In this document: piece by piece, positions 37,568-49,400 of the stretch | Numbering within the stretch: the first letter of the stretch is position 1 | How the letters are laid out: the number at the start of each line of letters is the position of its first letter | DNA from: Paraphaeosphaeria minitans | Taxonomy: Eukaryota; Ascomycota; Dothideomycetes; Pleosporales; Didymosphaeriaceae | Reading direction: 5' to 3' | NCBI GenBank assembly: GCA_015832175.1 | Contig: WJXW01000001.1 | Coordinates: 744,001-808,000, forward strand | DNA: 64,000 bases | Notes under the pieces: generated by a model | The model's database searches: none | The model's input: the letters and a program-made list of their open reading frames with translations, nothing else | Told to the model about the DNA's origin: nothing | Translations under genes and position numbers: made by a program

Positions 37568-40500
37568 ATGGCCTTAAGACTAGGAGACTTCTCAGAGGAA
37601 CTACAACCTAAGGATGTTATGTAACAATTAATACTGCCTCCTTAGTAGAAAGATAAAGCTGAAGCAATATAGCTTTAATAAGTAAAGGAAGCAATAAATA
37701 TTAAGGCTATTACCTTAAGAGGAGAGATCGCACAAAAGTACTAGATAGATAGAGTAGATCTATATAGCTACCTACCCCCTTCTTTAAAATAGTTAAACAC
37801 TTATATAGTGTATATAATTACGTAATATCGCGTAAGCAGCCTTAAAGGTAAAGAGGTAATTTCTTCTTTTACTAAAGATTTTAATAACTAGAAGGAGAGA
37901 ACTTTTAATAAAATTAGTTATGTAGTAAAAAGAGAGCTTATTGCTTTTCTTATAAAGAAAGGCTTTATTACTACTAATTCTATAACAAAGGACACCTATA
38001 CAAAGAAACTCTTTAAACTATTACAGCTTAACTATAAGCTATAGACCTTTCGCATAATAACTCTATAACTGTAATCTAAACCGCTTCGCATAATCCTAAT
38101 AATGCAACTTACACTATCTGTAGGTAATGTATATATATATAGAGCACAGCTAGGGCCCATCCCTATACGTGCGAGGACAGAGACACTATATATAGAGCCA
38201 CACTAGTGGCAGTAGCCTAAAACCTAGACTACTTTTGCCTAACAAACTACATTGTACAAAGAGGCTAGACACTCCTAGTCTCCTTAATAACTAGGAGATT
38301 ATACTTATATCTAGCTAGACAAGATTATTCTCTTTTAGAAGGCTTAGAGTAAAGAGAATAACTACACTAGTAGGCTGTATAATATCTTAGTAGATAAGGT
38401 AAAAGTCTTTAGAGAACTATACTATAGGCTAGGTATACTATAGAACTAGTATATAAACATCTTTCTAGGAATCCTTTCTAATCGTGCGAGTACCTACTAC
38501 CTACATAATATTAGACTAGGACTTCTATAGGATAAATTGTATAATAAACTAAATAGGCACTTTAACACTAGTGTTAATTATAATTAGTACTAGATAGACT
38601 AGACCACTTTTACCTTTAAACACTATAAAAAGGATAATCTAGCTGCTATATTATATAAGGCCCTAGAAGTAATAATTAATAAGCTCACTTTAGCCTAAAG
38701 GGCTCTTAGATAAGGTTTTAGTAGTAAACTATAACTATACACTACTATTATATAAGTATGCTGCAGCTATTCTAACCTTAAATAAGCTATGTTTAACCCT
38801 AAAAATATAGTAAAAGGCTTACTTAGCGACTTTTATATGTTACTTTAAGTTACTAAAGATAGGAAGAAATTATAGTTTTTCTAAAATAGTAAAGAGGTGT
38901 ACTACACTAATTAATAATATAATAATTCTAATTATATAAGAGGATCTAGCCCCTCTAGAGGTAGATTAACCTTTAGACTAAAAAGAAGGGGCAACTTTAG
39001 AAGTTTAAGCTCTTGCATAAAGTAGAAATGCTTTATATACTATAAAGAAGGATGCTAGTCCACTAACTATCTACTAAAGGATACCTAGCGAGCTAGAAGG
39101 TAATATATATTATTATACGCTAACTTTTACAAATATAAACCCTCTACTATAGATATATAAGCATACATCCTTAATTTTAAAGGAGAGCTAGAGGAAGAAG
39201 ACTATTACATAAAAGAGGAGGAAGATAAATAAAACTAATAGAGTAATAAAGAAGAAGTATAGAAGGCTACCTTATACCTTACTTCTACTGCCTACTTTTA
39301 TTATATAACTAGCGAAGACATCTAATATAGCAAGGATAATAAAAATATAGAGAAACCTACACAACTATTTACTCTAGCTAGTTAGTATTATACGAAGTAC
39401 TAAAGAGAACTCTAGGACATAGGCGCTGTATAAGTATCTATAGTAGAAAAGAACCAGCTCACTGCCTACTTGCACAAAAACCTAACTACTAAAGTAGACT
39501 AGTTACTAGGATCTACTAATATTAGCTTTAGAGAATAGGGTTCCTAGACATCTCTAGACACTGTATAAATTACTAACCCTGTAGGAATAGTAACCTACTA
39601 TATCTTTAACTCCCTAACACTATTCCTGCTATTGCTAGCAGATACTAACAAACTTAGGGTATACTTTAATAACATCCTAGATATTATTGTACGAAGGGAC
39701 AGTATAATAGTCCTAGTTATATAAAAGTAGGGTTACCCCTTCTTTAATCTTAGTAATAAGGAATTAGCTCTCTTCTTTATAGAGACAGAACTCTAACGCC
39801 TACACTGCTATTTTAGACACCTCTAGACAGAAAGACTGTATAAGCTTCTTACTTAGGTAGGGCATAAAGTAAAGAGCTCTATACTAGAAGAAGTAAGGAA
39901 GTTCTGTTACTACTACTAGTTATATAACTAAGCGCTAAGACGCTTTAAGTTCTCTATTTAAAATAACTTATACTTTAACTATAAGATTATTATTAATGTT
40001 ATATAAATTAGTAAAAGGGATGTCCTATATATTATTAATATAGACATATCTTTTTAGGCAGCCTAATTCCTAAGATTAATAACTGCACAAGACACTTAGG
40101 ATGCCTTAATAAGATACTAGATTAATATATACTAAGGCCTACTAGATTACATTGTCTATAACCTAGGAACTAATTTCGCTTCTAACGAGTTTTAGAATCG
40201 TGCGAAGATAGTTAGGGCAGAATGTAGGCAAATACTAGTAGAGGCACACTAGGCTATAGGCAAGATTAAAAGAGTATATACACTACTACGCTAAGCGTAC
40301 AACATCCTAAGAGCTAAGATTAATAGTTGTATAGATAATAAGACAGTGCTATAGATAGTAGTAAAGGCACTAAATAATATAGCTAGGCCTAATAGCATAG
40401 TACTTACCCTCCTAGTCTTTAGTGCCTATTTAAGGATTAATAAGAACTCTTTACCCTTACTAGAACTAATCGCCTAAGCTAATGCAGTTTAGAAAGTAAT

Positions 40501-42550
40501 AAAAATACTTAAGAAGAATAGAGCTAAAGTTAAAGTTACTTATATAATTAACACTAGAAATAGCCTATTATTGTACAGAACCCTTGCACTCCTACTAGGC
40601 TCTAAAGTTATGGCCTAGAGAGAAAAAAAGGGATAGTAAGGACTATACAAGATTAAGAGTATTAAAGGAAGAGATATTATTCTAGAGCTTAAAAATAGAC
40701 CTCTAAAACTACGCTATACATAGGTTAAACTATACTATCGCGTAACTAAAGATAGTATATAGGAACTATAGGATGTAGATGCTCCTATAGCCGCACAAAT
40801 TAAAGCTCTAAAGCTAAGGCTAAAGGGAAGACCTAGGAAGGACTAAACTACTATAGTTATATAATTAGGTAAAGCTTAACAAAGATTAGGAAAACTAAAC
40901 ACCTAGTTTATTACTTAAAAAGAAAAAGATAACTTTAAGCTTACACTAAAGCTTTGTGTAGATAGTGTTATTACTACACCTAGCTAGCCCTTTAAAGAAT
41001 TAGATATGGCAGAAATAAATACTCTTATTACTAATAGCACTTTTAAAATCTTGTTATATAACTCTAATAAATAATCTAGCTGTATCTTTAACCTACGTCT
41101 TATATAAGAGATTAAAGGCAAGACAACCTAACTATATAAGAAATTAAGACTTATCTTTACTAGCTATTTAGACAAAGAAAAAGAGAAGATCTTTATATAA
41201 TCTCCTACTATCTAGTATATAAGCTAGAGGTTGCTGTTAGCTCTTTTTACAATACTAATTTAGTTGTACAACATGCACATTAAGCTTAGGGATATTACTT
41301 AGGCCTATATATAGTCTACTAATAAACTTCTTCGCACATTGTACGCCTAACTACTAGCAGAAATGCGCAATTTCTTCCTACTAAACACAATTCTGCGAGT
41401 CGTACAACCTTTATATAGCGTAGTAGAATTAGGTCTCTACTAGTTTAAGACATACTACAACTACTATAAGGAGAAACTAAGGATGCATGTGTTAATGTAC
41501 AACCTATGTCTACTTATTATAGATAAGGGACCTAAGATGTTTGGCATTACTAGACTCTAGACTAATAATACCCTTAGTGTGGTCACAGAAAGCTTCGTAT
41601 AATAAGAAGAGGAGTAGCTCTATACTATAAAGTTTTGTGTGAAGAATAAAAGCGTCTTAACACAAGATAGGATAATTAAGTTTAATAGAGGCAAAATCTA
41701 ACTTATCTAGGGTGTTATTACCCTAGAATAGAAGGGATAGGCTAAAAGCCTTTACATAATTAATCTTTAGGATAAAGACACTACACACTAATACATTGTA
41801 TAATAAGTAAGAGGTGTATATATCTCTTTAGTTTACTAACTAGAAGTAATATTTAACCTGTCTATTACTGCGCAAATAACAGTACTAATAGAAGAAGATA
41901 TTAAGGTACTAAATATGCATTTGAACTAGTAAATTCAGAATACATAAAGAGGACTAAAATTTATTCCACTTAACCTAGGTCGCACAAAGCTGTTTATCTT
42001 TATAGATGGCTTTTTTGCTAATAACAGAGACCTAAGCTTACAGCTTGGCTTTATTATTATACTAGTAGAGGAACATCGCACAATAACTTAGGACTTTAAG
42101 ATCTATAGCAATATTATCTACTAGAACTTAGTAAAGTGTAAAAGAGTAACTAGAAGTGTTCTAGTAAGCGAATTGTATAGTCTAGTAGGCAGTTTTAATA
42201 ATACAATTACATTAAGTATAATACTCTAACAGATTATACAAACACTTTAGATCCCTCTAATTTCTATTATAGTTTGTACTAACTCGAAATCCCTATATAA
42301 ATGCCTTATATAACTAGGCACTACAAACAAAAAACGCCTTATAATTAACATTATATTAATTAGGGAGTTGTACGAAAAACGGGAAATTATAGAGATTAGG
42401 TGGATTAATGGTAAAGATAATCCTGCTAATGTTTATATAAAGAAAGCACCTAACTAGGCACTCTAAACACTAATCTTAACAAATAAACTACACATTACTG
42501 TTAAGGCTTTAGTAGACAGAATTAATAAGGACTATATAATAGAGTAACTA
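37568..42550 (+). pseudogene. Copia G gag-pol polyprotein remnant
   Basis: Starts ATG at 37,568 (MALRLGDFSEELQPKDVM). A GAG-pre-integrase domain is seen near 39,800-39,870 (YFRHLQTERLYKLL), and the integrase core near 39,970-40,330 (ISFQAAQFL, YNLGTNFASNEF). RT motif RDITQAYIQS lies near 41,290. LQTNNTL near 41,555 corresponds to the QTDD motif of fungal Copia RTs, so both Asp are Asn. RNase H starts near 41,985 (KLFIFIDGFFANN). Stops are nearly all TAA/TAG at likely Gln positions; His/Cys to Tyr changes are frequent. No protein can be made. Confidence 0.85.
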
Positions 42551-43880
42551 CTCTGCTGTATAACATTTCTTTTGTTATTTTACTTACTATTTTAAAAAAA
42601 AAAAAAATTTTTTTTTCTTTTCTTCTATTTAACTTGCTATAACTTTGCATAGACATATTTATTTTTAGGCTATATAAGCCCTACTACTAATTCAATATTA
42701 TAGTTTCATTATAAGAGAAGGAACACATTGTAGGAGATTGTATAAAGATATTAAAGAATATATTTTCTATATTAATAATTTAGATATCTTAAGACTAGGC
42801 CTACCTACTCTTTTGTGCGACGAAGACATTTACCCCCCCCTATACACAACGCTTATAATAAGCACTATGCGACTTCTATACATAGGCACTACACAATCTA
42901 GACTTATAACCTAGGATTGCACGATAATCTAGGAACACCTAATTACTAGTATTAGTAGTGCCACACAAGTGAGCATGGCTTATTTTAAACTTAGCTGTGC
43001 GACTAGATAAGCACTACTTACTAATATCCCTTATATTATATAACGTAAGTAGCCTACCGCTAGAGGTTTGTGCTAACTAGGATTTGCACAACAATGTCCT
43101 AGGAGGGTATTTAGGCTACCCTAGCCTTTTTATTCTACACCTATTAGTATTGTATAATAAAAACAAAGATGCTCTAGAGGATTTATTATATATTTACCGC
43201 TAGGCTCTATATAAAGGCCCTTATACTAGGCAAACTAGTAGGGAGGTTAACCTAGATGCGCGATCTAGTCTAGCCTATAATAACTAGCACAAAGACACTA
43301 GCAGCAAGGGCACTAGCGCCTAATAGACTAATAGTGTTGTTAGCTATTATATAATAGTAAGTGTGTGTGTGTATATGTGTATCTTGTTAAAAATTAGCAT
43401 TGTACAAAAAAGCTATACATATTTACTAGTAATAGAACACTAGCTACTAGATACTAGGACACTAAAAAGAATAAGGAAAGAAGGGAGGAAGGTACACGTA
43501 TATTAAAGTAGAATAAAGGAGAAAGGGTTTAGGGGAGCTAAGAGACATCCTTTTATACTTACTTACTAAGACCTAGCGCTAAGTATTATATTGCTTAACA
43601 CCCTACTTTCTATTTACGCATAAGGCACATGCCTAGAAAAAGCTTTATTATGCGATACGGCTCTGCTACTATATAAGGGGGTAAAGTAAAAACTAAGTAG
43701 GTTAGCTGTTACTGCCTATTTGCACAAGAGTAGGTATAAATAGGACCTCTGCCGTATAGTAATACTGTATCTACCCTACAACCTATTCTAATGGGGGAAG
43801 GCTAACTGTATAAATAGAGAAGGACAGGAAAGGGAAGTGTATAATAGACATAGGCTATTATATAAAAGAAAAGTTACTAG

Positions 43881-44118
43881 TGTCTATACAGTTTATCGTA
43901 CAAGTAGCACTAGGTGAAGTGGGGGCCTGCCTACCTATAGGGACCTGCACAAAGACCTACTACTTAGGTTAGCGCTAAGAGGCAGAGACTTTATAAAGCC
44001 CTTAGTGCCCCTTTGTACAATAGACTAGACATAATTAATTAAAACTACTTCTTACCCTTTGCATAATAGTATACTATTAACCCTTAAATACTTAATTGTG
44101 GATTAAGCTAAACCTACA
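43881..44118 (+). repeat. 3' LTR of Copia G
   Basis: 238 bp, TGTCTATACAG to AAACCTACA. Confidence 0.93.
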
Positions 44119-46390
44119 ATTACAGCGTTTAAATAATATTTTCTTTATACCCTAGTTAATCTGCAGGTTGTGTATTATTAACTAAGGTAATCCTAAGACT
44201 AACTTATACTTAGATCCTAGTAAGACATCTAAGGTAAGTTCCTCTCTATGTCCTTAAACTATTATTGTGGTAATAACCTCCTAGTATATTTAAGGTGTCT
44301 TAGGCATCAGGGATCCATTCGCGACATAGATAATATAGGGTACTTCTTTCTCTAATATTATAAGTTCTACTCGTCTTACTATCTAATAAAATATAAAGTT
44401 CCTTCCTACTCCTAAGTCTATAAGAGCTTAAGCCTATATTCCTTTAAACTATACTAGTAGCTTAATTAATACTATGCTTACTGTAGTATTTAATTTAATA
44501 AAGGCGTTTTCTTGTCTAAATTTAGGCCTAAAAAAGACATCTATTTATATAGGTTATAGTTAAGTTCTAGTGCCTAGTATACGTTTCTAAGCATCCGCTT
44601 CTATTGTTATTCTTAAGTATATAGCTTATGTAGATCGTCTTCTTTTTCTTCTTCCTATAAGGATGTTTTTCTGTTTTTCCTTCCGCAGTCCTTACTATTC
44701 CTATATACTAGTTAAATTAGTAGCTCTATTATTACTTCTTACGTAGGGCAGTTTGTAAAGCCGTCTAAACGTTTGGCCATATAGTAGTATTTACAGTCTT
44801 AGTTTAAACACGTGTACTAGTATAGTTATATATAGTCTCTATTAATAAGTATGTTGTAGTATTTATTACCCTTTAGCGTAAGGTAAGGAAAGTATTTTAC
44901 TTATTATTTATCCTAGAGGTGTTTATTATAAGCTGCAATAAAGTAGTCTATCTATATCTATCTATAGCGCAGTTTCCTTCTAGGTTATTTCTTATTCTCC
45001 TCTTTTTCCGCCTTATATTATGCGTATATTAGTTCTTCGCAATGCGTCTATATATAGAATTAGTGTGTAGGATTTTAGTAGTCTAGATAGTACTTTAGTA
45101 CGTAGTCTAACTTCTTATTTTTATAGGGTTACATTCCTTTTAGTGCCTAGTGGGGTTCTATATAGTCCTAAATATTTAGTTTATACTTAGGTAATATAGG
45201 GTTGTCTTCTTCCTACTTATTTTATAGGTAAGGAGTAGGAGATCTTAGTATCTCTTCTATGTTTTCTACGTTATAGTATACGTTAGAGTTGTCTTCTAGA
45301 TCTTTATATAATTGTGAGTTAGGTAAATCTAATTACTTATTTTATTCTAGTGTAACGCGTTAGTACCTAAATAGCGTTATAATAACTTCCTATTCCTTAT
45401 TAGGTTCTTAGTCCTTAATAGTTAGTATATTTAACTTAGTTTAATAGACTTTATTCTTTAATCTATAGTTCCTAGCTATATAGCCTAGTTTGCCACATGT
45501 AAAGTATTTATAGGTTTTAGTTATTAGTTGTTAACTTCTATTAGAAACGCGTTTATTAGGCTACTTAAAGCCTATCCTTTCTCCTTTTTCTTTGCCTAAG
45601 TAGTTAAACTAAACGTCTTCTATTAGTTTATATCTCTAGTAGTTCCTTAGCTATTACTTTTAGACAATTCTAATAGGGTTCTTATAAACTACTTTTACTA
45701 GTTGTCTAAAGCTTATTACCTTAAAGTTTTAGTAGAGCTCTTATTGCAATAAAAACTATTCTTTGTTAATCCTAATAGTTTCTTTATACAGTTCCTTAAG
45801 GTTAGTAATTCGCGCACTACTATATAAGAGTTCCTTATATAGTTTCTATTTAAGTCCTTATTTATACATATCTTAGAGAGATTTATTGTCCTAGTTAAGC
45901 TATATAGCGTATCTGCGAAACTTAGCTGTGTACTTAGCTGCTAATTATTTCTAAGTTATAGTCTAAATCTTTACTTTTATAATAGAGTCCTTATTAGCGA
46001 TCTTAAAGAGTTATTTAAGGTATTTCTTAAAGTTATTATAATTCTTAATAATGTTAACTATATTAGTGTGTTTATTTGTGTAATTATTGTTATTATTATT
46101 ATGGTCTATTCTTAGGTACTTTTTAAGGTAGAGATAGATCTATAATTATATATCTCCTTGCATATATATTACTGTAAAAATAATCTTCTTTTTGTCTTTA
46201 AGGGGTTTGTCTAAGTTAAAGAAGTAGAGGTCTAACTAGAGAATCTAGACATTAGTTTAAGATTGTTTACTAAAGTAGAGATTAGGTTTATACGCCTTAC
46301 TGCTATCTTTTATAGGAGTAATCTTGGCAGCACCTAAAGCTGTAGAAGAGGTAGGAGTTTATAAAGTACTTATGTTAAAGGTGTTTAAGA
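44119..46390 (-). mobile_element. Chromovirus element E, fragment 3: gag and protease
   Basis: Minus-strand 5' part of the chromovirus. Gag would start at about 46,373 (ATA from ATG). A retrotransposon-gag stretch near 45,900-46,250 includes LAAKYTAKFRRYA. A zinc knuckle at 45,463-45,513 reads FTCGKLGYIARN, with outer Cys positions changed to Tyr. The protease lies toward 44,200-44,500. It is continuous with fragment 2 once Copia G is removed. Its 5' side meets the L repeat at 46,391. Confidence 0.85.
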
Positions 46391-47013
46391 TGTTAAATCT
46401 AAGAGGGTAGCTAGTCCTAAAGGATTAAGGTTAGTTCTTAGACAGACGTACTTATGGTAAGCGGGGTTAGTAGAACGGCTTACGTAACAATGGCCAAGAT
46501 CTAAATATGTAATTCAGGACGAATCTGTAAAAGAGAGGGGATAATGTTAGGATCTAAAATCTATATAATAGCGAGAAGCTAGTTTTATATCTAGTAGGCG
46601 CGTAGTAAAGATTAAGTAGGAATTTAAGGCTAGCTACGCCTTAAATAAAGAAGTTACGTAACTACTCTCTATAGAGCGTTTAATTACTCTGTACTAGAGT
46701 ATAACATATATAACTACTCTCTACAGAGCGCTTAATTGCTCTATACTAAAGTATAACACACATAACCGCTCTCTACAGAGCACTCCTTATAGAGCAGACT
46801 TTGCTTAGTATATAGGAACACAAAGATAGACTCTCTATACTTATATTTAATCTGTTTATTAATCTATTGTTTAGATTCTAGTAGACCAAATTGTTAACTT
46901 ATTACACTTTACAAGATACTATTATATTAATAAGACCTTCTACCTTTCGTAAGTACTCCTACCTAAGAACTAACCTTAACCCTTTAGGACTAGCTACCCT
47001 CTTGGATTTAATA
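46391..47013 (-). repeat. L repeat, copy 3, with inverted ends
   Basis: A 623-bp segment whose two ends are inverted copies of each other over about 64 bp (TGTTAAATCTAAGAGGG at left; reverse of TATTAAATCCAAGAGGG at right). On the minus strand the part from 47,013 to 46,545 resembles copies 1 and 2 and ends ATCCTAACA, as an LTR should. It may be the 5' LTR of chromovirus E or a composite of two L copies. No 5-bp target duplication is visible. Confidence 0.6.
46659..46793. repeat. 52-bp tandem repeat inside L copy 3
   Basis: Units start at 46,659, 46,711 and 46,763 with TAACTACTCTCTA(T/C)AGAGCG or a close variant. The first two units are complete and the third is partial. Copies 1 and 2 of L have a different short repeat at this place. 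Confidence 0.85.
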
Positions 47014-47820
47014 TACTACTACTACTACTAGAACTAAAGATATTTACTAAGGCAGCGCCACCTTAGAGACTGTTATTAATAATATTAATATTAGCCGCGG
47101 CTATAAATAGAACGCTAAAGAAGAAGGCTAAAAAGCTAATAAGAGTATAGAGGCGTATAGCGCAGGAATAAGAGGGGAACTAGATTAGGGCTAGAAGGAG
47201 GTAAAAACAAAGGTAGTTATAGATAGTTAAAGAAGTTAGAATAAGCATAAGTTAGGGTTAGTATAGAAAAAAAAAAGTAGAGAAGGGAAAAAAAAAGGTA
47301 AACTAATATAGATATAAAAAGACTATAATAGTAACGCACTGCTAAAGTAATAGACATATAATAATTATATTAGAAAGGGTAGGAGCGCTGTCCTATTGCC
47401 TTATAATAATAAAGTAAATAAATAAACTGCCTAATAAGGGCCCTCGCCCTAAGACCGCTTTAGGGCCGCCTCTACACTATAAGGGAACCCTTACTAAAAT
47501 AACAATAAGTTTCTAATAAAATAATAACGCCTATAACACTACTACCTTACTATAGTATAATACTCCTAAGATCTCTAAAGCTTATCTTATAACTATAAGA
47601 CGTTTTAAACTAAGTAAAGTCTAGGGTATATAATAGTCTAGGGCTATACCCTAGCCTTTAGAAGGATCTTAAGGAAAGGAACTACCCTAAAGAAGTAGAC
47701 TTACTAAGAAAAACTCTTCTTATAAGCGGTACACCCCCCTATAGAGACTTAATACCTAGAATTTATCCTTTACATTTAGCACTTACAGTTCTGTTCACTC
47801 TCTAAGGCTAGCCTATAACA
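47014..47820 (+). mobile_element. Gypsy-1 copy H, 3' fragment
   Basis: Plus-strand 3' end of a Gypsy-1 element, equivalent to copy B from about 33,427 to 34,166, with a short extra stretch near 47,480-47,540. Its 192-bp 3' LTR is 47,629-47,820. The left end is cut exactly at the L repeat. Confidence 0.88.
47629..47820 (+). repeat. 3' LTR of Gypsy-1 copy H
   Basis: 192 bp, TATAATAGTC to GCCTATAACA; same length as the four LTRs of copies B and C. Confidence 0.9.
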
Positions 47821-49400
47821 CTACTTGAGATTAAGAATTTACTAAATGCCTTATTTAATAGATAGGAGAACTAAAATCTAAACCTACTTAAGTAGGTATA
47901 TAAGACTAAGGATATTAAAAAACCTATTAACTATAAAGAGAATAAAGAGAAGTAAGAGTATAATTTTATTATAGAGGCTAGTAAGCTTTGATAGAACTAT
48001 ATAGGTGGTTTATTTCTAGCCCTAGATAATACTATATATACTACTATAAAAGCTTTATTTCTAGCCCTACGTGCCTTCCTAATAAGGTTACTATAGTAAT
48101 CTAGGTATAGTAAACGCTTACACCTATATTTACGTATATACTAGATAGCTGCTTTTTTTCTCCTCTACACTAATACTGTATTTTTTTAAAGTAGTACTCT
48201 AGCCCACTTACTAACGCTACTAATAACTATAAGTTAATTTCTTTATTAAGTAGGTAGTCACTAATACTTATATAGTTTCTACTACTACGCCACCTTTTAA
48301 TGTAATAGAGAATTAGCACCCTTTATTACATTATAAAGTAGAGTGTATACGCGCTGCCTACCTATTACTACTACTACCTCTATTACTACTACGCCTACTC
48401 TTAAGAATAGTGTTATGTACGTATTAACTATTACTACTACTACTACTACTATAAGCTTAATCTAGCCCTATTAATAGAATAAGAAACTAATAGCTATAGA
48501 TTTTTACTACCTATAGCTATTACTTCTCTAGCTAGGTTCTAGGCCTATAGTATAAAATTATAGCTAGAGGAGACTTTGTTTTTATTTCTGGCCCTAGCTC
48601 TAGCCCTAGTACCTATACCTACACCTACACCTACACCTATATACCCTACTTTACCTACCTACACACCTTTACCTTCTATATCTAAACTATTAACACCTCT
48701 ATCCTCTCCCCTAGTAAGTCCCTTACTAGGGCCTATAGGTGCTAAAACATTAATGCCTATAGTATTACTAGCGCTAGTAAAGAAGAGGAAACGCCTTTTA
48801 CTAGATAAGGCTAGTTATATAGTAAAAAAAAAGCACTAGTAGTAAGATAAGTAAAAGCGCTACGTAAAATAGAAGGTAGTAGATATAAAAGTAGAGTAGT
48901 TTAATATATATTTATTATATAACTAGGGCTAGAAATGTATATATAACGTGTAAAGTAGTAGATATAGGAGTAATAGCACTACTAATCTAGCTAGGGCTAG
49001 AAAAGTAGTGTAAGCTACTAATATAGTAACTATAATAGCTACTTTTACTATATAGTACTTTTTATTTTAATCTAGTATACTATTAAATTAGCTCTAGTAG
49101 CGCCCTAGCTTTAGTATTTACAGCCTTATATTAGTAATATTAAAAGACTCTATATTAGGGCAATTTCTCTCCTTTTACTAGCCTCTATAACGCCTAGTAT
49201 TATTAATAAGAGATAGATCTAGTGTTATAGTTATATATATATCTATTAGTTACTTATATACTAAGGCGTATATTTAGCTAACATTAAATATCTTAGTATT
49301 GTAGAAGTTGTTAGTAACGTCCGTAGAGCGTTAGAGAAGCCTACACAAATAGATAGGCACTATATATAGATAACTTGTACTTGTACTATGATTAGTGTAC
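47821..49400. other. RIP-affected unassigned sequence at the right edge of the block
   Basis: Strong CpA/TpG depletion. It contains TACTACTAC runs (48,375-48,460), an ACACCTACACCT repeat near 48,615-48,640, and TTTATTTCTAGCCCTAG at 48,008 and 48,042. No match to the LTR families above. A short Leu/Pro-rich open frame (48,576-48,839) looks like a chance by-product of the repeats. Confidence 0.5.

Larger units (their letters stand above)
36916..44118 (+). mobile_element. Copia element G, full length and RIP-inactivated
   Basis: A 7,203-bp Ty1/Copia element with 238-bp LTRs and target duplication ATTAC (36,911-36,915 and 44,119-44,123). Order is leader, gag, protease, integrase, RT, RNase H, as in Copia. 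The leader carries a 115-bp tandem duplication (about 37,243-37,472) that is absent from element F. A 1.3-kb non-coding-looking stretch separates the end of pol (about 42,550) from the 3' LTR and includes a run of A followed by T at 42,594-42,618 and a GT run near 43,362. Inserted in chromovirus E between protease and RT. Confidence 0.92.
11600..49400. other. RIP-mutated, gene-free retrotransposon block
   Basis: About 37.8 kb of sequence in which CpA and TpG are nearly absent and TpA is extremely common, against normal composition on both sides. Dispersed copies differ from one another mainly by C/T and G/A. Stops in the decayed frames are nearly all TAA/TAG at former Gln or Trp codons, Cys codons have become Tyr codons, and Met codons have become Ile. 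This is the pattern of repeat-induced point mutation acting on CpA on both strands. Retained CpG/CpC/CpT keeps GC moderate. No host gene is visible inside. Confidence 0.9.

Noticed and set aside
27240..43000. Long frames that become open if TAA and TAG are read as Gln, suggesting stop-codon reassignment
   Set aside because: RIP removes TpG, so TGA is rare and nearly any frame looks open when TAA/TAG are ignored. Flanking host genes use TAA/TAG/TGA as normal stops. Only motif matches were used as evidence.
48576..48839. Leu/Pro-rich 87-codon frame
   Set aside because: Made of CTAGCCCT and ACACCTAC short repeats inside RIP DNA; no start context or homology signal.
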